Assembly: GCA_051653405.1 (NCBI GenBank)
Contig: JBOFWC010000062.1
Location: 6,803-70,802, forward strand
Length of the DNA stretch: 64,000 bases
Direction: 5' to 3'
Source of the DNA: Proteocatella sp051653405
GTDB taxonomy: Bacteria > Bacillota > Clostridia > Peptostreptococcales > Filifactoraceae
The translations under genes and the position numbers were made by a program. Of the stretch, positions 17,951 to 26,488 are shown piece by piece (positions within the stretch are counted from its first letter, which is position 1; each line of letters starts with the position of its first letter). The notes beneath the pieces were generated by a model that saw only the letters and a program-made list of their open reading frames with translations, was not told the DNA's origin and searched no databases.

Positions 17951-18025
17951 TTGTCGATAATAGTAGGTGTATGTAGTATTGATTATATATGTAAACAATA
18001 CACCTACATATTTTCTTATCGACAA
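17951..18025. repeat. Long interrupted inverted repeat between fliS and the ParA gene
   Basis: TTGTCGATAA (17951-17960) pairs with TTATCGACAA (18016-18025), and GTAGGTGTA (17963-17971) pairs with TACACCTAC (17999-18007). The two paired blocks are separated by 2 bases on the left and 8 on the right, with a 27-base AT-rich centre. It sits in the 219-base divergent gap and could be an operator, a centromere-like site for ParA, or a cruciform. No protein gene is visible in the gap. Confidence 0.6.
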
Positions 18026-18107
18026 CAATTCATAATTTATTAATATGTTTTTATATTAAAAAAATAATTTTTTGGATTATTATTTATTTTTAAGTGAGGG
18101 TAAAAAT

Positions 18108-18866
18108 ATGTCAACAGTAATCACTTTTACAAACCAAAAGGGCGGAGTTGGAAAAACAACATCTTCAAGTGCTCTAATCTCAGGCCTTGCAATGAGAGGC
18201 CATAAGGTTTTAGGTATAGATTTAGATCCACAGGGAAATCTTGGATTCTATTTTGGAATAGATATAGAGAACAATATTTCAATATATGATGTATTTAAGG
18301 GAACTAATAGTATTGAATCGGCAATATACAAGACAGAAACCTGCGATATTATCCCTTCAAATATATTACTAAGCGGTGCAGAAATAGAATTTAATCAATT
18401 CGGAAGAGAATATCTTCTAAAAAACGAACTTGCTCGAGTAAGTAGTAATTATGACTATATCGTCATAGATACCCCTCCAGCATTAAATGTACTTACTGTA
18501 AACGCTTATGTTGCTGCTAATCATCTTGTAATTCCTATGGTTCCTGAAATTTTAAGTCTTTTAGGAGTTTCTCAGCTTAAAGAAACCTTCATGGCGGTAC
18601 AAAAATTTTATAATCCAGATCTTAAAATACTTGGAATACTTCTAACAAAATTTAATGGCAGAACCATACTCGCAAGAGAAGTCCTTGAAATGGCACAGAA
18701 AATAGCTGTGCAGTTAGACACTTCTGTCCTTTCAGCTAAGATTCGTCCAGCTGTAGTAGTTGCAGAGTCTCCTGCTCATGGAGAAAGTATATTTGAATAT
18801 GCACCAAATTCTAATCCTGCAATTGACTACAACGATTTTATAGATGAAATACTATCTAAATTCTAA
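18108..18866 (+). CDS. ParA/Soj-family partitioning ATPase
   Basis: 252 residues. The N-terminus has the deviant Walker A KGGVGKTT (11-18), followed by GIDLDPQGNLGFYFG (Walker A' type) and IVIDTPPALNVLTVNAY (Walker B), and a later ILLTKFNGRT segment. This is the Soj/ParA class that binds DNA non-specifically and makes moving gradients to position a cargo; it is not of the MinD/FlhG type, since no C-terminal amphipathic membrane helix is evident. Start ATG 18108 has GAGGG upstream. No parB follows; instead a ComFB-domain protein is 23 bases downstream. Plausible cargo: chemoreceptor array or flagellar components, by analogy with ParC and PpfA; this is inference. Confidence 0.9.
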   Translation: MSTVITFTNQKGGVGKTTSSSALISGLAMRGHKVLGIDLDPQGNLGFYFGIDIENNISIYDVFKGTNSIESAIYKTETCDIIPSNILLSGAEIEFNQFGREYLLKNELARVSSNYDYIVIDTPPALNVLTVNAYVAANHLVIPMVPEILSLLGVSQLKETFMAVQKFYNPDLKILGILLTKFNGRTILAREVLEMAQKIAVQLDTSVLSAKIRPAVVVAESPAHGESIFEYAPNSNPAIDYNDFIDEILSKF

Positions 18867-18889
18867 CACTTTATATAAAGGGGGTTTTT

Positions 18890-19858
18890 ATGGCTAGAAA
18901 AACCAATAAAACAGCACATGTTCTTAACTTAATAACAAATGCTTCAGCACCAGAAGAAAATGACCTTCCTGTAGAAAATTCACTTTCTGATGATACTATT
19001 CCAAGTAATTCACAAACTGAAAATAGTAGTTCTACTGATATTTCAAATCAAAATATTTCTAAAACAGAAACAACTTCGACTTCAGAAAATATCTCAGATA
19101 AATCCGAAAATATTAAATCGCAATCAAGTCATACCTCATCACCCGTAGTAGAGATACTATATAATGAACATGACCCATTATCAGATATAATAAAAAATGT
19201 ACTTGAAGAAAATACTGATGAGATTCCATTAGAAGCTGCTAATATATCTGAGTACAAAATTGAATTTGATGATTTTGGAAATGAAATTGAGCTTCCTAAT
19301 CAATCTGCTAATGAACCTAATATGGAAAACGAACCCGCTTCAGCTAATGATATTAACATAACAGAAGCTATAGCTGAACTAGAGCCTGTAGCTGAAACAG
19401 AGCCTGTAGCTGAAACAGAGCCTGTAGCTGAAACAGAGCCTGTAGCTGAAACAGAGCCTGTAGCTGAAACAGAGCCTGTAGCTGAACTAGAGCCTGTAGC
19501 TGAGAATGCTACACTTCTTGAAAGACTTGAAGCCTCAGGAAACTCGCATTTCCATGATAGGCAAGACTTAAATTCAATGCTAGATTTAGATTTTAAATAT
19601 GTAAATGTTTACGAAAAAATAGTTCAAAATAAGCTTTTAGAGTATATGAAAAAGTTTGATATGTGTATGTGTGACAGATGTATAGTAGACACTTTTGCAC
19701 TTGCCGTTACTGAACTTCCTCCGAAGATAGTTGTAGTGAATAAAAATGAAGTCTTTCCTCTTATAAACTTTTTTGAGGTTCAAAACACTGCAATAATATC
19801 TACAGCGCTTATAAAAGCTTGTATGCTTGTAAAAGAAAAACCTAATCATTCTAAATAA
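18890..19858 (+). CDS. ComFB-domain protein with a basic N-terminus and acidic repeat linker
   Basis: 322 residues in three parts. (1) A short basic head, MARKTNKTAHVLNLIT. (2) A long disordered acidic linker (about 20-205) of Ser, Asn, Glu and Pro that ends in seven EPVAE-X repeats (165-206). (3) A C-terminal domain (about 235-320) with CMCDRCIVD (Cys259, 261 and 264, Asp267) and ELPPKIVV, the signature of the ComFB family, recently reported as cyclic-di-nucleotide receptors in cyanobacteria. The basic head resembles in character the ParA-activating N-termini of ParB-like partners, so this may be the partner or cargo adaptor of the ParA encoded just upstream. That role is inferred, not known. 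Confidence 0.8.
   Translation: MARKTNKTAHVLNLITNASAPEENDLPVENSLSDDTIPSNSQTENSSSTDISNQNISKTETTSTSENISDKSENIKSQSSHTSSPVVEILYNEHDPLSDIIKNVLEENTDEIPLEAANISEYKIEFDDFGNEIELPNQSANEPNMENEPASANDINITEAIAELEPVAETEPVAETEPVAETEPVAETEPVAETEPVAELEPVAENATLLERLEASGNSHFHDRQDLNSMLDLDFKYVNVYEKIVQNKLLEYMKKFDMCMCDRCIVDTFALAVTELPPKIVVVNKNEVFPLINFFEVQNTAIISTALIKACMLVKEKPNHSK
19382..19507 (+). repeat. Tandem 18-bp coding repeat, seven units
   Basis: Near-identical copies of GAGCCTGTAGCTGAAACA encode Glu-Pro-Val-Ala-Glu-Thr; unit six ends in Leu and unit seven in Asn. Such nearly perfect DNA identity suggests recent slippage expansion, so copy number may vary between strains. Confidence 0.95.
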
Positions 19859-19870
19859 AAAATACTATCA

Positions 19871-19913
19871 AAAAACCTCTAAAAAATTACTAGCCAATTT
19901 TTTAGAGGTTTTT
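19871..19913. terminator. Bidirectional terminator between the ComFB-domain gene and cheV
   Basis: A perfect 18-base stem AAAAACCTCTAAAAAATT / AATTTTTTAGAGGTTTTT with a seven-base loop. It ends the ComFB-domain gene on the plus strand and the large fla/che operon on the minus strand. Confidence 0.9.
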
Positions 19914-19929
19914 ATCTTAAAAAAACAAA

Positions 19930-20883
19930 TTATCTTGCTTCCGCTTTATTTCTCTTTGATTTTGCTAAAAGCATATCTATTATCTCTACTAAATGTCCTA
20001 TCTCCGGCTTGCTAAGTTGTTCATCTGCTCCAAGACTTCTTCCCTTTATTCTCATTTCTTCATTTATTAGTGATGAGAATATTATAAGGGGTATCTTTTT
20101 AAATGCAAGGTCATCCTTTACAAGCTTTGTGAGTCTATGTCCATCCATCTTAGGCATCTCTATATCAGTTATTATTATACCTGGTTCAGGTATTGCTCCT
20201 TCAGGTGAATTTTTAACTTTATTTAAATAGTCCCAAGCTTCTTCTCCATTGTTACACTTTATTATATTAACATAACCCGCTCTTGTTAGCGCCTCTGTTA
20301 TCATTTTAGATAACAGGACTGAATCTTCTGCTAAAAGTATTGGTACTTCATTTCGAGCTCTAACTCCCATTTTGGCTATAGTTTCTAGCTGAATTCCTGT
20401 TTCTGGAGCTATATCTGCCACGATTTTTTCAAAATCTAATATCGTTACTAAATCATCTTCGCACTGAGCTATTCCAGTAGCTATACCCTCTTCGCCCTCT
20501 CTGCTAAGCGTCTTATCTGGCTTTTGTATAGCTTTCCAAGATACTCTACTTATTCCAACTACCGTATGAACTCTAAACGCCATATATAGTTTATTGAAGT
20601 TAGTTATTATAAATAAGTCTTTTTCTTGTTTTTCAGTTTCTTTTCCAGATAAATACATTGGTAAATCTACTACAGTAAAAACTTTATCTCTAGGCTTAAA
20701 AATACCTTCTACTGCTGGGTGTGCATGAGGAATAGGTTTTACCTTACTAGCTGTCATAATTTCCTTTACTTTTGCAACATTTATCCCGTAAAGTTCATCA
20801 TAAATAGTAAATTCCATTATCTCAATCTCATTTGTCCCTGATTCCAATAATATCTCACTTTTCCCTCTTTTTATGTTGCTCAT
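19930..20883 (-). CDS. cheV: Chemotaxis coupling/adaptation protein CheV
   Basis: CheV joins receptors to CheA like CheW and adds a phosphorylatable receiver for adaptation. 317 residues: a CheW-like domain about 15-160 (with FTIYDELYGINVAKVKEI and VFTVVDLPMYL) and a receiver about 180-305 with the acceptor Asp in IIITDIEMPKMDG and Lys in LSKPEIG. The start ATG 20883 has AGAGG at good spacing, whereas the GTG nine bases out overlaps that site. It is the last gene of the large operon, after cheD. Confidence 0.94.
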   Translation of the reverse strand: MSNIKRGKSEILLESGTNEIEIMEFTIYDELYGINVAKVKEIMTASKVKPIPHAHPAVEGIFKPRDKVFTVVDLPMYLSGKETEKQEKDLFIITNFNKLYMAFRVHTVVGISRVSWKAIQKPDKTLSREGEEGIATGIAQCEDDLVTILDFEKIVADIAPETGIQLETIAKMGVRARNEVPILLAEDSVLLSKMITEALTRAGYVNIIKCNNGEEAWDYLNKVKNSPEGAIPEPGIIITDIEMPKMDGHRLTKLVKDDLAFKKIPLIIFSSLINEEMRIKGRSLGADEQLSKPEIGHLVEIIDMLLAKSKRNKAEAR

Positions 20884-20910
20884 AGCGTTCACCTCTCTAG
20901 TTAATTTGCT

Positions 20911-21393
20911 TTAAAACACTAAATCCGCTTTACCAAACACTTTTATTCTAGCCATTCCTGTCCCTACATCAAAAGAAAGTGTACGTGCATAATTTGCCCC
21001 CGTATCTTCCTTTAATAGCTTTATTCCTTCCATTTTTAAGATACTTTTAGTGCTTAGTATATTTCTGTCCCCTATATTTCCAAGTGGTCCTGTCGCCTGA
21101 ACATCGAACATTTTTGCCCCGCCTGCTATTTTTGCTACTATTCGTTCTTTTCTGGCTCCAAAAACTTCCATTTTCCTTATTGTTTCTCTTATTCCCGTAT
21201 CTGCATACTTAAAAACATTTTGGCCACCTGATGAAAGTGATTCTGGAAGCATTATATGAACCATTCCGCCAAGTTTTATAACTGGATCATAGAGGCATAT
21301 TCCTATGCAAGAGCCAAGTGCATATGTTATTAAAGTCCCTTCGCTTCTTGCAATTTTCATATCTGCTATACCTACTATATATTTATTCTCCAT
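20911..21393 (-). CDS. cheD: Chemoreceptor glutamine deamidase CheD
   Basis: CheD deamidates receptor glutamines and binds CheC, stimulating its phosphatase activity. About 160 residues with the catalytic Cys in YALGSCIGICLYDP and His in GGMVHIMLPES, and a later KIAGGAKMFD segment. ATG 21393 was taken as start; it lies inside the end of cheC (11-base overlap), and a TTG 21 bases upstream is possible. The cheC-cheD coupling mirrors the functional complex of their products. Confidence 0.93.
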   Translation of the reverse strand: MENKYIVGIADMKIARSEGTLITYALGSCIGICLYDPVIKLGGMVHIMLPESLSSGGQNVFKYADTGIRETIRKMEVFGARKERIVAKIAGGAKMFDVQATGPLGNIGDRNILSTKSILKMEGIKLLKEDTGANYARTLSFDVGTGMARIKVFGKADLVF

Positions 21394-22012
21394 TTTTAAT
21401 ACCCAATTTCTCAAACAGTTTATTTAATGATTCCATTTCCGGTACTAATATCAAGTTGCCGCCTATTTCTTGATCATCGCAGATCAAACTTCCTCCTATC
21501 GTCATTATTTTATCTGTTTCATACCCAAATTCTATCATCGGTACACTTAAAATTCCACCTAACATATTTGTTGATATTCCTGGAACTGAGAGTTTAACAC
21601 TTATTCCAACTAAGCTAGTAAGTGAATTTATGTAAGAAGATATGATTATATTCCCAATTTCTATAAGTGCTGATGTCTCCATCTCTCCAATCTGTGAATA
21701 ATCATCAATTTCTTCTGACATTAAATTCTTTAAAATTACATTAATAAATGTAAGATCTTGGATATATAGCATCAACCCATTTATATCCCCTGTAATCCTA
21801 GTAAGTACCCCTACTACGATTTTTTCTGGTCCTCCAAGTTTGTATACAGCATCATTATATCCTAGTATGGATACATCTGGCTGTGTCATTTGAATTCTTC
21901 TAGAAAGCATGGAAGCAAGTGCTGTTGCTGCATTTCCTATACCGATACTCCCGATTTCTCTAAGAACATCGATTCCCATACTATCAATTTGTTCGTAATT
22001 GGTTATTCTCAA
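21383..22012 (-). CDS. cheC: CheY-P phosphatase CheC with one altered active site
   Basis: CheC dephosphorylates CheY-P and works with CheD. 209 residues with two copies of the CheC half-motif D/S-x3-E-x2-N. The second copy, SALIEIGN (Ser114, Glu118, Asn121), is complete. In the first, DVLREIGS, the Asn is replaced by Ser22. The second site is the more important one in Bacillus CheC, so activity is probably kept. TTG start with GGGAGG six bases upstream. It follows flgG in the operon. Confidence 0.93.
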   Translation of the reverse strand: MRITNYEQIDSMGIDVLREIGSIGIGNAATALASMLSRRIQMTQPDVSILGYNDAVYKLGGPEKIVVGVLTRITGDINGLMLYIQDLTFINVILKNLMSEEIDDYSQIGEMETSALIEIGNIIISSYINSLTSLVGISVKLSVPGISTNMLGGILSVPMIEFGYETDKIMTIGGSLICDDQEIGGNLILVPEMESLNKLFEKLGIKNGE

Positions 22013-22031
22013 GTTAAACCTCCCTTATTAA

Positions 22032-22751
22032 TTATCTAAGTGAATTTACCATTCCTGTAATTTCATCTGATGTCTGTATCATTTTTATGGCAAATTGATA
22101 TGCTCTTTGGGTTTCAACTATTTTTGACATTTCTCTAGCTAAATCCACATTTGACATTTCAACTGAACCTCTCTCAAGTATTTCTCCTTCTAAAACTAAC
22201 TCTGGTGTCCCATTTTTAGGTGTGGGTTTGAATTTCCCATCTCCCAAACTCTCCATACCATTTAATATTTGAAATGTAAACACCCCTATATCCGGCAACT
22301 CCTCTGCATTTGCAATTACTATAGGTTCCTGATTAGAATCTAGAACATAATAGCCTTCTTTGCTAACTAAATTAAAATTATCTCCATCAAAATCTACCGG
22401 TTGAGACATCATAAAACTTCCATCTCTAGTATAAAAAACTTCTCTTGTAACCGGACTTTGAACTGCAAAATACCCAGCACCTCTAATTGCATAGTCTAAA
22501 TTACTTCCTGTATTGCTCAGTTGCCCCTGACTAAAATCAGTTTCTGTTTGATCTACTTTAATTCCAGTTCCTGACTTTAAGCTTCTTGACTGTTGCGCTT
22601 CATTTATATTATTGTATATTAGATTTGAAAATACTGAGTTTTTTGTTTTGTATCCATCTGTATTTATATTGGCTAAATTGTTCGATATTATATCAAGTCT
22701 AGATTGATGCATTCCTGCACCAACTGATGCCGTATAAAAAGATTGATTCAT
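22032..22751 (-). CDS. flgG: Flagellar basal-body rod protein, FlgG-like (FlhP-type)
   Basis: 239 residues of the rod/hook family: N-terminal MHQSRLDIISNNLANINTDGY, central GAGYFAVQSP and RDGSFMMSQ, C-terminal VDLAREMSKIVETQRAYQF. It is the second of two adjacent rod-type genes after sigD, as flhO-flhP in Bacillus. Which one forms the distal rod cannot be decided by reading; the FlgG label is the better fit for this copy. AGGAGG precedes the ATG. Confidence 0.85.
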   Translation of the reverse strand: MNQSFYTASVGAGMHQSRLDIISNNLANINTDGYKTKNSVFSNLIYNNINEAQQSRSLKSGTGIKVDQTETDFSQGQLSNTGSNLDYAIRGAGYFAVQSPVTREVFYTRDGSFMMSQPVDFDGDNFNLVSKEGYYVLDSNQEPIVIANAEELPDIGVFTFQILNGMESLGDGKFKPTPKNGTPELVLEGEILERGSVEMSNVDLAREMSKIVETQRAYQFAIKMIQTSDEITGMVNSLR

Positions 22752-22761
22752 ATTTTACCTC

Positions 22762-23508
22762 CTATACTCTTCCTATTTCTGTAGTAGATTTCTCCATCAG
22801 TCTGTCGTACATCTTTAAAATTTGAGAGGCACTTTGTATAGCTCTTTGACTTCTCATCATAAGCGTCATCTCATCTACCATAGATACATTTGCACGTTCT
22901 AATGCCCCCTGAAGAATTCCGCCATCTACTTCTACTGGATTATTCCCTACTATATGTCCTTCTCTATTTTTATTTATCTGATCATAATTTCCAAAATTTA
23001 CCACTCTTATATCATCTATATAATTTCCTGCACTATCTGTTATCGAGCCAGCGGAATCTATTGCGATATCTTCTGTAGTTAAAAGTATAGGTCCACCTGA
23101 TTTTCCCACAACTCGCCCTACTCCTGGAAGCGTCAAGTAACCCTCATTATCAGTTATAAACGATCCATTTCTTGTATAAATATTTCCATTTCTTGTTTGA
23201 ATCTCAAAAAAACCAGGATTCCTTAAAGCTACATGAAGCATATTGCCAGTCTGTTCAAATCCCCCTTGAGAAAAATTTGTTATAGTTTCTTCTGCTGTCA
23301 CTATCATCGATGTCGTGTTAAGTTCTGTCTTATTGCTTCTATCCGTATTCCCTGTTCTTGCAAGCATTTGCTCTTTAAATGTAGTTGCTGTCATTGTATC
23401 TTTTTTAAAACCTGGCGTTGATACATTGACCATATTATTACTTACTACATCTAAGTTTCTATTCTGGGTTATCATCGAAGATGATAGATTGTAAAATCCT
23501 TTTAACAT
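22762..23508 (-). CDS. flgF: Flagellar basal-body rod protein, FlgF-like (FlhO-type)
   Basis: 248 residues. N-terminal MITQNRNLDVVSNNMVNVSTPGF and central RNPGFFEIQTRNGNIYTRNGSF mark the FlgF/FlgG family; the C-terminus NVSMVDEMTLMMRSQRAIQ is more diverged than in FlgG. It follows sigD by 20 bases and precedes the FlgG-like gene by ten. Its product would be exported and built into the rod. Confidence 0.85.
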   Translation of the reverse strand: MLKGFYNLSSSMITQNRNLDVVSNNMVNVSTPGFKKDTMTATTFKEQMLARTGNTDRSNKTELNTTSMIVTAEETITNFSQGGFEQTGNMLHVALRNPGFFEIQTRNGNIYTRNGSFITDNEGYLTLPGVGRVVGKSGGPILLTTEDIAIDSAGSITDSAGNYIDDIRVVNFGNYDQINKNREGHIVGNNPVEVDGGILQGALERANVSMVDEMTLMMRSQRAIQSASQILKMYDRLMEKSTTEIGRV

Positions 23509-23528
23509 ATTAATCCCTTTCAGTAAAA

Positions 23529-24305
23529 CTATAGCATAAATTTTTTCATCTCTTGTCTAAGTTTCTTTATTGCATTCGCATGGATTTGTGAAATTCTTGG
23601 TTCACTAACATTTAGGTCTTCCGCTATTTCTCGCATATTTTTGTTTTTATGATAATACATTATAATAACTTGTCTTTCTCTATCCCTCAATATATCTAAA
23701 CAATGCTTAAGCACTTTCTCCATTTCATCATTTAATAGGATATTTTCTGGAGAATACTCTATGTCCGCTGGAGGAATTTTTGAAGCTTTTCTATTATCTC
23801 CTGTATCTTCAGTTATAAGCTCTAATGACAATACTCCAAAAAAATTACTTTTAGAAACCTTTTCTCTATATTGATCTATTGTTATGCCAAGATGGTTTGC
23901 AATATCATTTTCTGAAGGCATACGCCCATTTACTGCATAGAGTTGATTTATTGCTTCACTTATTTCTTTTGCTGATTTTCTAATGCTTCTAGGTACCCAG
24001 TCTTGTTTTCTAGCCATATCTATTATAAGCCCTTTGATTCTTTTGTTTATGTAAGTGTCAAACTTAACATTCTTTTCTAAATCAAACTTGTCTATGGCCT
24101 TCATAAGTGCAATCACACCTTCATTAACAATATCTTCAGTTTGTGCAAATCCAGAATATACATCTTTCATCTTTATTGCAATTTTTCTTACAACTGGCAC
24201 ATATCTAAGCACAATTTCCTGCTTTATTACATGATCATGAGTTTCTTTATATTCTGCCAGTAATTCTTCACTGCTTTTAGATTCAATATCTCTGTAAAAA
24301 GTCAT
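23529..24305 (-). CDS. sigD: Flagellar sigma factor SigD/FliA
   Basis: RNA polymerase sigma factor for late flagellar and chemotaxis genes. 258 residues with region 2 (VVRKIAIKMKDVYSGFAQTEDIVNEG, continuing IALMKAIDKF), region 3 (KQDWVPRSIRKSAKEI) and a region 4 helix-turn-helix (MREIAEDLNVSEPRISQIHA). All belong to the FliA/WhiG class. It follows flhA directly; in Bacillus flhF and flhG stand in between but are missing here. Its likely targets include the cheA operon with a SigD-like -10 box. No anti-sigma FlgM gene is in the window. Confidence 0.95.
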   Translation of the reverse strand: MTFYRDIESKSSEELLAEYKETHDHVIKQEIVLRYVPVVRKIAIKMKDVYSGFAQTEDIVNEGVIALMKAIDKFDLEKNVKFDTYINKRIKGLIIDMARKQDWVPRSIRKSAKEISEAINQLYAVNGRMPSENDIANHLGITIDQYREKVSKSNFFGVLSLELITEDTGDNRKASKIPPADIEYSPENILLNDEMEKVLKHCLDILRDRERQVIIMYYHKNKNMREIAEDLNVSEPRISQIHANAIKKLRQEMKKFML

Positions 24306-24331
24306 CTTTTACTCCCGATTAATATAATTAT

Positions 24332-26434
24332 CTATGCACTTATATTCCCAATTGATTGTATTTGAACATTGTTTGCAATTTCATTGAACGAAATTACATA
24401 GATATTTGGAAAAAATTGTTCTATAAGCCTATAAAAATAAACTCTTACTACATGACTTGTAAGTATTATTGGTCTCTGTGCTAATTCATTGAAGACCTTC
24501 ATATGTTCTGAAAGCTGCATTATTATTTTTTGCATTACATCTGGGCTAAGCGCTAGATATATTCCATTCTCACTTCTTGCCAAACTATTTACTATAGTCT
24601 TTTCTAAATCTGCATCCAGTGTAACTACCTTTAGCTGACCATTTTCACAAAATCTTCTTGTAATAGTACGCTTAAGTGCAACTCTTATATTTTCTGTAAT
24701 AGTGTCTATATCTCTACTAGTAGCCGTGGTATCTATTATGCTTTCAAGTATTGTAGATATATCTTTTATAGGCACACCTTCCTTTAGTAAATTGGATAAT
24801 ATTTTTTGAAAGTTAGCATAGCTTATGATATCTGGAAAAGCCTCTTCCACAAGTTCTGGAATCTGTTGCTTGGTGTTTTCTACAAGCTGCATAACCTCAG
24901 CTCTTCCCAAAAGCTCATATGCATGTTTTTTTACTGTCTCTGACAAATGGGTAAGCATAACTGAAAGTGGATCTATTACTGTATATCCATATATTTCAGC
25001 AATTTCCTTTTTATCTGGAGTTATCCATTTACTTGGTATCCCATAAGCTGGTTCTATAGTTTCTATACCATCAACATCACCTGATGGTTTTGAGGGCTCA
25101 AGTGCAAGATAGTAGTCTACAAGCAACTCCCCTTTTGCAATTTCTTCACCTTTTATCTTTATCGTATATTGATTTGTGCTTATATTTGAGCTGTCTCTAA
25201 GTCTTATGGATGGAATTACAAATCCCATTTCCTGTGCATATTGTCTTCTAAATATAACTATACGACTTATAAGGTTTCCTCCACTCGCTTCATCCACAAG
25301 TGGTATAAGACTATATCCAAATTCCATTTCTATCGGCTCTACTGTAAGTAGCTGATATATATTATTTACATCTTTATAATACTCATTTTCGTCTATGGCC
25401 TGTTCTACGGGAACCCCTTCTGGTAATCCCCCTACAGCTGTCCCCCCTGCTAATGAAGCATCTTGAATTCCACCTTCAGTTGCAAGCATATTCTCCTTCA
25501 TCGTTTTAGCACTATTATATCCAAGCCCTAAAAGCATAGATGATATGATTATAAGCTGTAAATGTGGCATTCCTGGAGCAATTGCAAGTGCTCCAAGTAA
25601 CCCTCCAGCTGTCATAAGCGCTTGTGGCTGTGCTAAAAATTGTTTCGATACGTCTTTATTTAAGCTTCCTTCAGAAACTGCCCTTGTAACTATCATTCCA
25701 GTTGCTACTGATATTAAAAGTGCTGGAATCTGAGATACCAAACCATCTCCAATAGTTGCAATTGAATATACCTGTAAAACTTCTCCAAAGGCCATACTTG
25801 ACTGAACTATACCAATTATGGTTCCTGCTATAAAGTTTATCATAGTTATAAGTATGGACATTACCGCATCACCTTTTACTATCTTAGTGGCTCCATCCAT
25901 CGCTCCATAAAAGTCTGCTTCTTTTTGAATCTTGTATCGTCTTCCTCTTGCCTCTTGTTCATCTATAAGTCCTGAGCTTAAGTCCGCATCTATTGCCATC
26001 TGCTTCCCTGGCATTGCGTCTAGTGTAAATCTTGCTGCAACTTCTGCTACCCTCTCAGCACCTTTTGTAATTACTATAAATTGAACCAATACTATAATTA
26101 AAAATATTATAACCCCTACAATTATATTCCCCTGAAGTACAAATGTACCAAATGCCTTTATTACTTCTCCTGCTTCTCCTTGTTTTGTTAATATAAGTCT
26201 AGTTGAGGATATATTAAGTCCAAGTCTGAAAAGCGTAGTTATTAAAAGTAGAGAAGGGAATATGGAAAATTCTAGTGATTCTTTTATATTCATACTTATT
26301 AATAAAATTACAAGTGATACCGATATGTTTAATATAAACATAACATCCAGAATAAACGGACTAAGCGGTATTACAAGTAATAAAACTATCACTATTACGA
26401 ATAGGGATACAGCGTTGTTTAAAAGTAGTTTCAT
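24332..26434 (-). CDS. flhA: Flagellar export gate protein FlhA
   Basis: Largest subunit of the flagellar type III export gate. 700 residues: eight membrane segments in the first 320 residues, with the conserved cytoplasmic loop QMAIDADLSSGLIDEQEARGRR, and a C-terminal cytoplasmic domain (about 350-700) that docks chaperone-substrate complexes, containing YTVIDPLSVMLTHLSE. ATG 26434 taken as start; a GTG 18 bases out has no ribosome site. It sits between flhB and sigD. Confidence 0.95.
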   Translation of the reverse strand: MKLLLNNAVSLFVIVIVLLLVIPLSPFILDVMFILNISVSLVILLISMNIKESLEFSIFPSLLLITTLFRLGLNISSTRLILTKQGEAGEVIKAFGTFVLQGNIIVGVIIFLIIVLVQFIVITKGAERVAEVAARFTLDAMPGKQMAIDADLSSGLIDEQEARGRRYKIQKEADFYGAMDGATKIVKGDAVMSILITMINFIAGTIIGIVQSSMAFGEVLQVYSIATIGDGLVSQIPALLISVATGMIVTRAVSEGSLNKDVSKQFLAQPQALMTAGGLLGALAIAPGMPHLQLIIISSMLLGLGYNSAKTMKENMLATEGGIQDASLAGGTAVGGLPEGVPVEQAIDENEYYKDVNNIYQLLTVEPIEMEFGYSLIPLVDEASGGNLISRIVIFRRQYAQEMGFVIPSIRLRDSSNISTNQYTIKIKGEEIAKGELLVDYYLALEPSKPSGDVDGIETIEPAYGIPSKWITPDKKEIAEIYGYTVIDPLSVMLTHLSETVKKHAYELLGRAEVMQLVENTKQQIPELVEEAFPDIISYANFQKILSNLLKEGVPIKDISTILESIIDTTATSRDIDTITENIRVALKRTITRRFCENGQLKVVTLDADLEKTIVNSLARSENGIYLALSPDVMQKIIMQLSEHMKVFNELAQRPIILTSHVVRVYFYRLIEQFFPNIYVISFNEIANNVQIQSIGNISA

Positions 26435-26488
26435 ATCTATTTCTTTCTCCACTATGCTCTATATAATGGTGTTACCCTTATTGTCTAT

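Noticed and set aside
18108..18866. FlhG (MinD-type) identity for the ParA ATPase
   Set aside because: The motifs are Soj/ParA type, no membrane-targeting helix is visible at the C-terminus, and it is not next to flhF.
19382..19507. CRISPR-like regular repeat
   Set aside because: Units are contiguous without spacers and in frame with the coding sequence.
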